DNA from: Gemmatimonadota bacterium | GTDB lineage: Bacteria > Gemmatimonadota > Gemmatimonadetes > Palauibacterales > Palauibacteraceae | Length of the DNA: 64,000 bases | NCBI GenBank assembly: GCA_022820995.1 | Contig: JAJEEM010000008.1 | Location: forward strand, 1-64,000 | Reading direction: 5' to 3' | Shown here: piece by piece, positions 32,421-40,956 of the stretch | Layout of the letters: each line of letters starts with the position of its first letter | Position numbering within the stretch: position 1 is the first letter of the stretch | Position numbers and translations under genes: made by a program | Notes under the pieces: generated by a model | Told to the model about the DNA's origin: nothing | Databases searched by the model: none | The model's input: the letters and a program-made list of their open reading frames with translations, nothing else

Positions 32421-32450
32421 TTGGCCGCGGTGCGCGGCGGCGGCTAGAAT
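32421..32450 (+). promoter_or_regulatory. Candidate hicBA promoter
   Basis: TTGGCC (32421-32426) and TAGAAT (32445-32450) are spaced by 18 bp, with the hicB ATG 33 bp further on. TAGAAT is a good -10 box in this GC-rich context; the -35 box is weak. Confidence 0.4.
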
Positions 32451-32482
32451 GGCATGTACGATCAGGGACAGGGGCGTCGTCG

Positions 32483-32692
32483 ATGCAAACTTATACAGCT
32501 GTCGTGGAACGCTGCCCGGATACTGGCCTTTATGTGGGCTACATTCCAGGCTTTCCGGGAGCGCATAGCCAAGGCGAGACGCTTGAGGAGTTGAACATCA
32601 ACCTCAAGGAAGTGATCGGCATGCTTCTGGATGAGGGCCCGCCGACCTTCGTGGGCGAGTATGTCGGTACTCAGACCGTCATCGTGACCTAG
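32483..32692 (+). CDS. hicB: HicB family antitoxin
   Basis: A 69-residue protein: YTAVVERCPDTGLYVGYIPG then FPGAHSQGETLEELNINLKE, the short HicB fold that resembles a partial RNase H domain. It ends 6 bp before hicA, so the two are co-transcribed, antitoxin first. This class lacks a separate DNA-binding domain, so autoregulation may need the HicA-HicB complex. GGGG upstream of the ATG is a weak ribosome site. A TTGGCC/TAGAAT promoter candidate lies just before it. Confidence 0.88.
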   Translation: MQTYTAVVERCPDTGLYVGYIPGFPGAHSQGETLEELNINLKEVIGMLLDEGPPTFVGEYVGTQTVIVT

Positions 32693-32698
32693 CATCGC

Positions 32699-32926
32699 GT
32701 GCCGCCGGTCCCCGTCCTCAAGCCGCGTCAGGTCATCGCGATCCTCACCACGCTCGGCTTCAGAGAGGTGCGGCAGCGCGGTTCTCACAAACGCTTTCGA
32801 CATCCGGATGGCCGTGCGACGACCGTACCGGTCCATGGAGGTCGGGACGTGTCACCCATCCTGCTTCGCCGCATCGCGAGAGATGTCGGCATGCCGGTCG
32901 ACGAGTTCGTCGAACACCGCCGATAG
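32699..32926 (+). CDS. hicA: HicA family toxin
   Basis: A 75-residue protein from GTG 32699: VLKPRQVIAILTTLGF, then RQRGSHKRFRHPDGR, where the GSH histidine is the catalytic residue of HicA RNases, and the C-terminal helix LLRRIARDVGMPVDEFV. The dsRBD-like fold cleaves mRNA without the ribosome. It follows hicB by 6 bp, giving a complete type II pair. Confidence 0.88.
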   Translation: MPPVPVLKPRQVIAILTTLGFREVRQRGSHKRFRHPDGRATTVPVHGGRDVSPILLRRIARDVGMPVDEFVEHRR

Positions 32927-32979
32927 CCCCTCGCCGGAGCCGGGGGAGCGGTGTCCAACTCCTGGGAGATCCTTTCAAA

Positions 32980-34857
32980 ATGCGAGACGCACCAAGAGTC
33001 AAAATCAGACAGCGGAGCTTGCGGGCGTTCCGTCACCGAGCCCTGCCCTCGCTCGGTGCCGCCCTCACGCTCCTTGTCTTGGCGGCTTCCGGCTGCCAGT
33101 CAGAAGGCACCGAGGATCGCGGCGGCGCGAGCGCTGCACGCAGCACCGCCAGCGCCTTCGTCGAGGCGGGCGGCGCCTTCCCGCCCGGATGGCCGTTCGC
33201 CGCCGACGACACGCCGGTGACGGCCACCGAGGGCATGGTCGCGTCGACGGACGAATACGCGTCGCGCGTCGGCGTGGAGATCCTCGCGGCCGGCGGCAAC
33301 GCGGTGGACGCGGCGGTCGCCACGGGACTCGCGCTCGCCGTCGTGAACCCGGAGGCCGGCAACCTGGGCGGGGGCGGGTTCATGATGGTCCGCCTCGCCG
33401 ACGGCAGCGTCTTCGCGCAGGACCACCGGGAGAAGGCGCCGCTCGCCGCCACCCGGGACATGTACCTGGACGAGGACGGGAACGTGACCGACCTCTCCGT
33501 GCTGGGACACCTCGCGGCGGGCGTGCCCGGGACCGTCTCCGGGCTGTGGGAGGCGCACCGGCGCTTCGGCAGCCTTCCCTGGGCGGACATCGTGCAGCCA
33601 TCCATCGACCTCGCGAACGGGTTCGAGGTCACGACGCGGCTCGTGTCCACGCTCGACGCGGCGCAGGAGGGGATCCGCGCCTTCCCGCACAGCGCGCGCA
33701 TCTTTCTTCCCGGCGACGCCATCCCCGGCATTGGCGACACCTTCTCGCAGCCGGATCTCGCCGCCGTCCTCACGCGCCTCCGCGACCAGGGGCCCGACGA
33801 CTTCTACCGCGGGGAGACCGCCGCCCTGATCGTGGAGGAGATGGCGCGCGGCGGCGGCATCATCACGCTGGAGGACCTCGACCGCTACGAGACGGTGTGG
33901 CGCGACCCGGTCGCGTTCGACTACCGCGGCTACACGGTGCATTCGATGCCCCCGCCGTCCTCCGGCGGCCTCACCATGGCGGCGATCGCCAACATGCTGG
34001 AACGCTGGGACCTGGGCGCCATGGGGTGGAACAGCCCCGAGACCATCCATCTCATGGCCGAGTCTTTCCGGCGCGCCTACGCCGACCGGAACGAGTATCT
34101 CGCGGACCCGGACTTCATCGAGCTTCCCGTCGACGAATTCCTCTCGGAGGCCTACGCGGACAGCCGCGCGGCGACGATCTCCGAGGAGCGGGCGACGCCG
34201 TCCGCCGAGGTCAACCCCGGGATCGACGCCTTCCTCGACGAGAGCCACACGACGCACTACGCGGTCGTTGACGCGGAGGGGAACGCGGTCGCGGTCACGA
34301 CGAGCATCGACTCGTGGTACGGCGGCAAGGTCGTCGTGGAGGGGGCGGGGTTCTTCCTCAACAACACGATGGACGACTTCGCCTCGAAACCCGGCACGCC
34401 GAACCAGTTCGGCCTCGTGCAGGGCGAGCGCAACGCGATCGGTCCGGGCAAGCGCATGCTGTCGGCGATGAGCCCGACGATCGTCGAGGACGCGGACGGC
34501 GACCTCTTCCTCGTCACCGGAACCCCCGGCGGCGCCACGATCATCACGACGGTGCTGCAATCCATCTTCAACGTCGTCGACCACGGCATGAACGTCGTGC
34601 AGGCGGTCCACGCCCCGCGCGTGCACCACCAGCATCTCCCGGACCTCGTCTTCCACGAATACGGAGGACTGGGAGAGGCCGCGGCGAGCGCGCTGGAGGC
34701 GCTGGGACACACCGTCCGCGAGCGCGACCCCGGCCCGCCCGACGCCTACTTCACGGGCGGCATGTCGGGCGACCTGCAGCTGATCATGGCGATGCCGGAC
34801 GGATCCTGGACGGCCTGGTCGGACCCCCGCCGCGGCGGGACGGCCCTCGGCCGCTAG
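32980..34857 (+). CDS. ggt: Gamma-glutamyltransferase, lipoprotein
   Basis: A 625-residue Ntn hydrolase precursor. The signal peptide ends in lipobox AASGC, so the enzyme is anchored outside the cytoplasm. GNLGGGGFM and the catalytic THY motif (T424, in SHTTHYAVVD) are present; cleavage before T424 gives the large and small subunits. LNNTMDDF and GTPGGATIITT are the oxyanion-hole and substrate regions. The enzyme cleaves the gamma-glutamyl bond of glutathione and related peptides, releasing amino acids for uptake. The stop shares a 4-bp CTAG with the convergent carbonic anhydrase gene. Confidence 0.92.
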   Translation: MRDAPRVKIRQRSLRAFRHRALPSLGAALTLLVLAASGCQSEGTEDRGGASAARSTASAFVEAGGAFPPGWPFAADDTPVTATEGMVASTDEYASRVGVEILAAGGNAVDAAVATGLALAVVNPEAGNLGGGGFMMVRLADGSVFAQDHREKAPLAATRDMYLDEDGNVTDLSVLGHLAAGVPGTVSGLWEAHRRFGSLPWADIVQPSIDLANGFEVTTRLVSTLDAAQEGIRAFPHSARIFLPGDAIPGIGDTFSQPDLAAVLTRLRDQGPDDFYRGETAALIVEEMARGGGIITLEDLDRYETVWRDPVAFDYRGYTVHSMPPPSSGGLTMAAIANMLERWDLGAMGWNSPETIHLMAESFRRAYADRNEYLADPDFIELPVDEFLSEAYADSRAATISEERATPSAEVNPGIDAFLDESHTTHYAVVDAEGNAVAVTTSIDSWYGGKVVVEGAGFFLNNTMDDFASKPGTPNQFGLVQGERNAIGPGKRMLSAMSPTIVEDADGDLFLVTGTPGGATIITTVLQSIFNVVDHGMNVVQAVHAPRVHHQHLPDLVFHEYGGLGEAAASALEALGHTVRERDPGPPDAYFTGGMSGDLQLIMAMPDGSWTAWSDPRRGGTALGR

Positions 34858-35696
34858 TGTAGCCGGATCTCCCGCTCGTTCAGGGGCTGCACCGGGCGCG
34901 CGTTCATCGGATAGAGGGCGGCGAAGGCGTCGACCTGCGCCTGCGAGACGGAGATCGACTCCGTCATCACGACCCAGCTCACGACTTCCGAACAGGGCGG
35001 CGTCGTCAGGGACCCCTGGTAGCGGAAGTAGCCGCGCCCCTCGGGAAGCAATGCGCCGGGATCGAGCGCCCCGACCGCGGCCGGCGCCTCTTCGGGGCCG
35101 GGAATGGCCTCCCAGAGACCCTGGATGGCCGGGTCTTCGTCGCCCGCCTCCATGAAGACCCCGATCACGGCGAGGTCCCCCTCCTCCGCCGCGTGCACGA
35201 AGTGGACCTCCATCGGGGATGCCGCCCCGTCGACGGTGTGTTCGCTCGGCAGGTGGAAGTGGAACTGCACGAGCGAGAACTGCCGGCCCTCCAGGACGAC
35301 AGAACTCCCCTCCGCCACGTTGATCTGGATGGTGTGGCCGTTGTCCACGACCTCCCACTCCGTGGCCTGCCATTGGATGTCGAGGCCGCCGTCGTCCGCA
35401 TCGGCGGAAATCGCGCCCGCCAGATCGATGGGAGACTGCTCGAGGCCGGTGTCGCAGACCGCGAAGGAGGGATCGAGCCCGCCCCACCCGTCGGGACCCG
35501 TCTCGCCCTCGTACCCCCAATGGACCTCGCCCTCGCCCTCCCCCTCCGCGTGCTCCGCCTCCATCTGCCCCTCCGCCATCTCCCCCTCCCCCTCCGCGTG
35601 ATCTTCCGCTTGCGGCCCACATCCCTGCTGCGCCCCGATGAGCAGGATCAGCGCGAAACCGACAAGACTACCGGGGATACGTGTGGGTGCCTGCAT
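34854..35696 (-). CDS. Alpha-class carbonic anhydrase, lipoprotein with acidic linker
   Basis: A 280-residue protein from ATG 35696. The lipobox is GAQQGC; the next ~40 residues are a repetitive Glu/Gly/His linker (EDHAEGEGEMAEGQMEAEHA). The enzyme domain has the three zinc histidines in VQFHFHLPSEH and MEVHFVHAAEE, and LTTPPCSEVVSWVV with the Thr of the active site. It interconverts CO2 and bicarbonate in the periplasm or at the surface. The acidic, His-containing linker is low-complexity and may bind metal or space the enzyme from the membrane. It converges on ggt with a 4-bp overlap. Confidence 0.9.
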   Translation of the reverse strand: MQAPTRIPGSLVGFALILLIGAQQGCGPQAEDHAEGEGEMAEGQMEAEHAEGEGEGEVHWGYEGETGPDGWGGLDPSFAVCDTGLEQSPIDLAGAISADADDGGLDIQWQATEWEVVDNGHTIQINVAEGSSVVLEGRQFSLVQFHFHLPSEHTVDGAASPMEVHFVHAAEEGDLAVIGVFMEAGDEDPAIQGLWEAIPGPEEAPAAVGALDPGALLPEGRGYFRYQGSLTTPPCSEVVSWVVMTESISVSQAQVDAFAALYPMNARPVQPLNEREIRLH

Positions 35697-35831
35697 CGGT
35701 TGCTCCGTTCGGCGTGAGGGACTGGACCTGACCCATCGCGAATCTGGCCGCCCCCGACAGCCCGTCAAGACCCGCTGTGCGGTTCGCGGTGACGCCGGTT
35801 ACGTTGCTCTCTCCAGCGGGGGAGGCACCTA

Positions 35832-36182
35832 ATGGGGCGCACGTTCCACAAACGAGCGGCAGAGGGTGGATGGGCAAAGCTCGATCTGGTTGAGCAACTC
35901 GCTAATGTGGGGAGCGAGGTGGAGCGCGCGATCCGAGCCTACGAGGCCGGGCGGGAGAGCCGGTTCGAGGGCGCCCTCGCGCGGGCGCTCGAACTGTTCG
36001 ACCTGACGGCCGCGGACCCCCGCTGGCACGGCCACCGCTGCCGGGAGATCCTGCGGGCCCGCGAGGAGTTCTGCCGCCTCTTCTTCGACCCGGATGTCCC
36101 CCCCGGCTCGGCGGACGGTCTGCGCAGATACTTCTACGGCTTCGCCTACGCCGCGCGCATGCGCCACTATCGCGGCAACTGA
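35832..36182 (+). CDS. Small conserved helical protein, unknown
   Basis: A 116-residue, all-helical protein: GWAKLDLVEQLANVGSEVER, AIRAYEAG, FEGALARALELFDLTAADPR, LRAREEFCRLFF (preceded by REI), YFYGFAYAARM. GGGGGAGG lies just before the ATG. I recall this pattern from short conserved proteins of archaea and bacteria (GN.GSEV.RA ... RALEL.DLT ... RE..RARE..CD.F ... YF..FA.AAR), with no known function; it has the look of a four-helix nucleotidyltransferase-partner or toxin-like protein. It stands alone before the amidohydrolase gene. Confidence 0.6.
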   Translation: MGRTFHKRAAEGGWAKLDLVEQLANVGSEVERAIRAYEAGRESRFEGALARALELFDLTAADPRWHGHRCREILRAREEFCRLFFDPDVPPGSADGLRRYFYGFAYAARMRHYRGN

Positions 36183-36255
36183 CGGGGTCTTGCCGGGGGG
36201 TGACGCGCCCACCGTATCATCCTCGACCCATAGCCGAGAGAACGGAGCTGAGCAC

Positions 36256-39200
36256 ATGTCCCAGGCATCGGTCCCCCGCAGCCGTCGTTCGTTCAGCGCG
36301 CCCGCCCCCCTGGCGGCGCGGTTCCTCCTGCCCGCAGTGCTGTGCTGCCTGCCGATAGCGCTGTGCCTCCTGCCTGCGGCGCTGTGCCTCCTCCCGTTGG
36401 CGGCACAGGCGCAGGATCGCGAGGTGCGGGTCACGGTGTCCGAGGGGACGAACATGGCGGCGGCCGTCTCCCCGGACGGCAGCCAAATCGTGCTCGACCT
36501 CCAGGGGACGCTGTGGGTCATGGACGCCGGGGGCGGCGAGGCGCGCGCGATCACGGACATGTACTACGACGCGCGGCAGCCGCAGTGGGCGCCGGACGGG
36601 AGCCGGATCGTGTTCCAGTCGTTCCGGGACGGGCGCTGGCACATCTGGTCGATCGCGCCCGACGGCTCCGACCCGGTGCAGCACACCTTCGGTCCCTGGG
36701 ACGAGCGGGAGCCGGCCTACTCCCCCGATGGCGGCGCGATCGTCTTCGCGTCGGATCGTTCCGGCGACTACGACATCTGGACGCTGGACATCTCCGAGGG
36801 CCCCACCGGCGGCCGTCTCCAGCGGGTGACCGACGCGCCCACGCACGAGTTCACGCCGCAGTGGGCGCCGGATGGCGAATCCCTGGCCTACGCGTCGGAC
36901 CGCGGCCTGGGGGCGATCATCGTCCGCGAGAGCGGCGGCTCGACCCGGATCGTGGCGCGGAACGCGGGCGCGATTTCGCCGGCGTGGAGCCCGGACGGAA
37001 GCCGGATCGCGTACTCGGCCGTCGTCCAGGGCCAGACCGGCCTCTGGGTGGCCGACGCCGGCGCGGGCGGCAGCGGCGGCGCGGCCGGAGGCGGGGACGC
37101 TGCCACGCCGACGCGCCTCACCGAAGCGGGGGCGGACGTCTTCCCCTTCCGTCCCATGTGGATGGGGGACGGGACGGGCGCCGCGGAGATCGCCTACACC
37201 GGCGACGGCCGCATCCGGCGCGTGTCGGCGGACGGCACGCCGGGCGCGGACATCCCCTTCGAGGCCACGTTCGCGTTTACGCGGCGCGACTACGAGCGCG
37301 CCAGGCGTTCGTTCGAGGCGGGAGAACCGGAGCCCGTGCAGGGGATCGTCGCCCCGGCGGTCTCCCCCGATGGTCGCCACATCGCCTTCACCGCCCTCGG
37401 CGACCTGTGGCTGCTCGACATCGCCGCGGACGGCGCGACGCCCCGGCGGCTCACGGACGACCCCTTCGTCGACCTGATGCCGGCATGGTCGCGCGACGGC
37501 TCGCGGCTTGCCTACGCTTCGGACCGGGCGGGCTCGCTCGACATCTGGGTGCGCGACATGGCCACCGGCACCGAGACGCGCGCCACCGCCGCGACGGGCG
37601 GCGAGGTGGGTCCCGTGTTCTCCCCCGCCGGGGACCGGATCGTCTTCACCTCGGTCATGGGACTGCAGGCCGCCGTGCAGGCCGTGGACCTCGCGACGGG
37701 CGAACTCACCACGATCCGCAACGATCTTTTCGCCCCCAGCCGGCCGTCGTTCTCCCCGGATGGGCGGACGATCGCGATGTCCGTCCTCTCCCAGTACTCG
37801 TCGCGCTTCCGGGAGGGGCGGAACGAGATCCTCCTGCAGCCGCTGGACGGGGGCGAGACGCGCCGGGTCACGGCGGCCGATCACGAGAACATGGGTGTGC
37901 GGGCGCTCGACGGGCCGGTGTGGTCGCCGGACGGGCGGCGCATGGCCTACGCCAGCGAAGGCGTGCTGTGGATGGTCGAGGTCGACCGGGAGGGCGCGCC
38001 CAGCGGGCCGCCCGTGCGTCTCTCCAACCACCACGCGGACGCGATCTCGTGGACGGGCGACTCGCGGTCCATCGTCTATCAGTCGACGCGCGGCCTTCGC
38101 CGCTACCACCTCGACGACGGCCGCTCCGAGGAGATTCCGCTGCGGCTGGAGTGGCGGCGCCCCGCGCGCGAGGGTGCCGCGGTCGTACACGCGGCGCGCG
38201 TGTGGGACGGCGTCTCGGACGACATCTCCCGCGACATGGACCTCATCGTCGAGGGCAACCGGATCGTCTCCGTCGTACCGCACAGCGACGCTCACCACGC
38301 CGCGGTCGCCGACGCGGGGGGCGAGGTCGTGGACGCGGGCGGCCACACCGTCCTCCCCGGTCTCGTCGACATGCACTCGCACATGGGCTACGGGATGGGC
38401 GAGGCGCTGGGCCGCGCCTTCCTCGCCTACGGAGTGACGACGATCCGCGATCCCACCTCCGACCCCTACGAGATCGCCGAGCGCCGGGAGTCCATCGACT
38501 CGGGCCGCCGCATCGGACCGCGGGAGTTCGCCACCGGCCGCACGATGGACGGCAACCGGATCTACTACTCCGGCGCCGGCTCCCTCGGCCCCAACGGGAA
38601 CCTCGAACTGGAGCTGGACCGCGCCGAGCACGTGGGCTATTCCCTCATCAAGACCTACGTCCGCATGCCGGACCTCATCCAGCGCCGCATCATCGAGTTC
38701 GCCCACGGGATCGGGATTCCGGTGGCGAGTCACGAGATCTATCCCGCCGTCGCGCACGGCCAGGACCACGTCGAACACATCTCGGGCACGAGCCGCCGCG
38801 GCTATTCGCCGAAGGTGACGGCGATGTACCGGACGTACGACGACGTGATCCAGCTCCTTGCCGCCTCCGGCATGACGATCACGCCGACGATGGCCCTCAT
38901 GGGCGGCTGGTGGAAGTCCGTCGGCGACGACCCGTCGTGGACGACCGACGCCCGCTTCCAGGCCGTGTTCCCCGAGGGGATGGCCGAGGCCATGACCACA
39001 CGCGCCCTCACGAGGGGCCGGGCCGGCGGCATCGACGAGCTGCTCGCCGACGCCGGCCGCACCGTAACCCGCGTCGTGCGCGGCGGAGGCAAGGTGGTGG
39101 CGGGCACCGACTCCCCGATCATCCCCTACGGCGCCGCCCTCATCGCCGAGGTCGAGAACTACGTCTGGGGCGGCCTCACGGAGGTCGAGGCCCTGCGCAC

Positions 39201-39405
39201 GGCGACATCGGTGGCCGCGGAGGCGCTCGCCATGGAAGGAGAGATCGGAACCCTCTCAGCCGGCGCCCTGGCCGACATCCTCATCGTCGAGGGCAACCCG
39301 CTCGAGGACATCGAGGATCTCCGCCGCGCCCGCATCGTGCTGAAGGACGGCGAGATCTTCCGCATCGGGGAACTGCTGGAGCCGCCCCGCGCGCTCGTCC
39401 CCTGA
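36256..39405 (+). CDS. TolB-propeller / amidohydrolase fusion, secreted
   Basis: A 1049-residue protein from ATG 36256, preceded by CGGAGCTGAGCAC. The signal peptide is long and contains a small internal repeat of CLLPxALCLLP and ends AAQAQ. Residues about 55-630 form a WD40-like/TolB beta-propeller (many SPDGSRIxF and YSPDG repeats). Residues about 650-1049 are an amidohydrolase of the imidazolonepropionase/prolidase-like group: LVDMHSHMGYG supplies the HxH metal site, then VASHEIYP, HVEHISG and GTDSPIIPYG (the Asp). It probably hydrolyses a cyclic or peptide amide outside the cell. Such fusions are common in a few environmental phyla. Confidence 0.88.
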   Translation: MSQASVPRSRRSFSAPAPLAARFLLPAVLCCLPIALCLLPAALCLLPLAAQAQDREVRVTVSEGTNMAAAVSPDGSQIVLDLQGTLWVMDAGGGEARAITDMYYDARQPQWAPDGSRIVFQSFRDGRWHIWSIAPDGSDPVQHTFGPWDEREPAYSPDGGAIVFASDRSGDYDIWTLDISEGPTGGRLQRVTDAPTHEFTPQWAPDGESLAYASDRGLGAIIVRESGGSTRIVARNAGAISPAWSPDGSRIAYSAVVQGQTGLWVADAGAGGSGGAAGGGDAATPTRLTEAGADVFPFRPMWMGDGTGAAEIAYTGDGRIRRVSADGTPGADIPFEATFAFTRRDYERARRSFEAGEPEPVQGIVAPAVSPDGRHIAFTALGDLWLLDIAADGATPRRLTDDPFVDLMPAWSRDGSRLAYASDRAGSLDIWVRDMATGTETRATAATGGEVGPVFSPAGDRIVFTSVMGLQAAVQAVDLATGELTTIRNDLFAPSRPSFSPDGRTIAMSVLSQYSSRFREGRNEILLQPLDGGETRRVTAADHENMGVRALDGPVWSPDGRRMAYASEGVLWMVEVDREGAPSGPPVRLSNHHADAISWTGDSRSIVYQSTRGLRRYHLDDGRSEEIPLRLEWRRPAREGAAVVHAARVWDGVSDDISRDMDLIVEGNRIVSVVPHSDAHHAAVADAGGEVVDAGGHTVLPGLVDMHSHMGYGMGEALGRAFLAYGVTTIRDPTSDPYEIAERRESIDSGRRIGPREFATGRTMDGNRIYYSGAGSLGPNGNLELELDRAEHVGYSLIKTYVRMPDLIQRRIIEFAHGIGIPVASHEIYPAVAHGQDHVEHISGTSRRGYSPKVTAMYRTYDDVIQLLAASGMTITPTMALMGGWWKSVGDDPSWTTDARFQAVFPEGMAEAMTTRALTRGRAGGIDELLADAGRTVTRVVRGGGKVVAGTDSPIIPYGAALIAEVENYVWGGLTEVEALRTATSVAAEALAMEGEIGTLSAGALADILIVEGNPLEDIEDLRRARIVLKDGEIFRIGELLEPPRALVP

Positions 39406-39429
39406 ACGCGCGGGGAACGCTCCGACAGG

Positions 39430-40345
39430 TTACGGCGCGAGGGTCGCCGTCAGCCTCCGAGCGGGATCACGATCCCGGCCTGAAGCGCCAGGCTCCGGTT
39501 CTTCGGGGCGTCCGGGTCGTCCTCGATCCGCGAGAATCCGATCGAGTACACGAGGTCCAGCGCGAGGCTGAGGCCATCCGAAACCGCAAGTTCCACGCCG
39601 CCGCCTGCCGCTACTCCGAAGTCCATCTTTCTTCCTTCGTCGCGGCACGATGCGGATTCGTCTATCGAGCCGAATTCCGCGAGATAAAAGCTGGCGCTCA
39701 GCTCGCAGGAAAGGCGAAAGGCCGTCCACGGGCCCAACAGGAAGCCGACCGATAGCGGACCGTCTCGCGCAGATCCAACTCTCCCCAGGGCCGAGAACTG
39801 AAGGTAGTCCATCTCGGCGACGGACGACCCGCCGACGCCGGGTCCGGAAAGGCTCACGCTGTACCCCTTCTGCGCGTACGCACCGACGACGCGAAGTTCG
39901 ACGCCAGTTGCCATGGGGAACGCAACATCGATTCCCGCGACCACTCCCATGCGAGGATCTTCGATCGAGGCGCCTCCGAGAGGCTCGATCGCCGATAACT
40001 CCGCTTCGAAGACGTTGGACCACGTAGCCCGGTTCAGACCGGCCCTGACCCCCACCATCGTCTGCGCCATGAGCGGAGCGGCAACGAGCAGCGGGAGGAG
40101 TGACGCGACGATGCTGCGCATCATTGGAGCCCCTTTCGTATCGATGCGATCGTCCCTGTACCGATGGACAGCAGGATGACGAGCGGAGACCTCGGCAGGT
40201 CACTCTGCCGACCGCCGGCGTCATGACCCCTTGTCTCGAAAAAACGCCCGTGAGCTCCGACGGGTTACGGCGCGAGCGTTGCCGTCAGCCTCCGAACGGG
40301 ATCACGATCCCGGCCTGAAGCGCCAGGTGCCGGGTCTTGATGTCC
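39430..40345 (-). repeat. Tandem duplication of PorT-like gene and its 3' flank
   Basis: The last ~60 bp of each gene and the 20 bp after the stop are nearly the same at 39430-39510 and 40265-40345 (shared GCCAGGTGCCGG/GCCAGGCTCCGG and GGGATCACGATCCCGGCCTG). Similarity beyond the stop codons shows DNA-level duplication rather than only protein similarity. Confidence 0.65.
39450..40124 (-). CDS. PorT-like outer-membrane beta-barrel protein
   Basis: A 224-residue protein with signal peptide (VASLLPLLVAAPLMAQ) then TMVGVRAGLNRATW, YLQFSALGRVGS, and the C-terminal strand LALQAGIVIPLGG. It aligns over its length with the next gene (40285-40941), including an identical spacing of Cys (RLSCELSASF, SASCRDE). 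The two genes and their downstream flanks are a tandem duplication. Location predicted outer membrane, function unknown. Confidence 0.7.
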   Translation of the reverse strand: MMRSIVASLLPLLVAAPLMAQTMVGVRAGLNRATWSNVFEAELSAIEPLGGASIEDPRMGVVAGIDVAFPMATGVELRVVGAYAQKGYSVSLSGPGVGGSSVAEMDYLQFSALGRVGSARDGPLSVGFLLGPWTAFRLSCELSASFYLAEFGSIDESASCRDEGRKMDFGVAAGGGVELAVSDGLSLALDLVYSIGFSRIEDDPDAPKNRSLALQAGIVIPLGG

Positions 40346-40941
40346 TCCATTGACGTATCGTCGATGTTCACGAGTCCCAGAGAGTAGATCAGGTCGACAC
40401 CCAGCCGCAGACCGCCGGAAACCGCCATTTCCAGACCGGCGCCGGCCGCGATGCCGTAGTCGATCGATTTCGTCGCATCGTCGCACGATGCCGATTCCGT
40501 CACGGATCCCAGTCCGCCAACGTTCACACTGAAGCTCGCGTCGCAGGAAAGGAGAGAGGCTGCCCACGGGCCCGCCAACAGGCCGATTGACATCCCGCCG
40601 TCTCGCGGCGTTCCGATCCGCACCAGCGCCGACCCCTGCACCCAGTCCGCCTCGATGCTGCCCGACCCCCCGATACCGTCAAGGCCTTCCGACGCGACCG
40701 CAGAATAGGTCGTACCCTTCTGGGAATACGCTCCCCCGATCCGAAGCTCGACCGTGCTTGCGACCGGAAACGCGATGTCGAGCCCCGCGACCACACCCTG
40801 GCGGGCGTCCTGGATCCCGTCGTCCTCCAACTCCGAGGAGACGGTGGCCCGGCTCACCCCGCCGCGGAGTCCGAGCGTCGTTTGTGCCATCAACGGGGCG
40901 GCGATCAGCAGGGGGAGGAGTATTGCGACGATTCTGCGCAT
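40285..40941 (-). CDS. PorT-like outer-membrane beta-barrel protein
   Basis: A 218-residue paralogue of 39450-40124: signal peptide AILLPLLIAAPLMAQ, TTLGLRGGVSRATV, WVQGSALVRIGT, LLSCDASFSVNVGG, SASCDDATKSIDYG and C-terminal LALQAGIVIPFGG. Differences are concentrated in loops that would face outward, as expected for diverging surface barrels. It lies just downstream of the TM2-domain gene on the same strand with a 15-bp gap, so it may be part of that operon. Confidence 0.7.
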   Translation of the reverse strand: MRRIVAILLPLLIAAPLMAQTTLGLRGGVSRATVSSELEDDGIQDARQGVVAGLDIAFPVASTVELRIGGAYSQKGTTYSAVASEGLDGIGGSGSIEADWVQGSALVRIGTPRDGGMSIGLLAGPWAASLLSCDASFSVNVGGLGSVTESASCDDATKSIDYGIAAGAGLEMAVSGGLRLGVDLIYSLGLVNIDDTSMEDIKTRHLALQAGIVIPFGG

Positions 40942-40956
40942 CTTGAAACCGACCTT

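Noticed and set aside
33100-35622. 840-codon minus-strand frame across ggt and the carbonic anhydrase gene
   Set aside because: Shadow frame spanning two opposite real genes; low-complexity Arg/Gly content.
36217-38778. 853-codon antisense frame over the TolB-amidohydrolase
   Set aside because: Antisense shadow of periodic WD-like coding sequence; no start signal and no recognisable domain.
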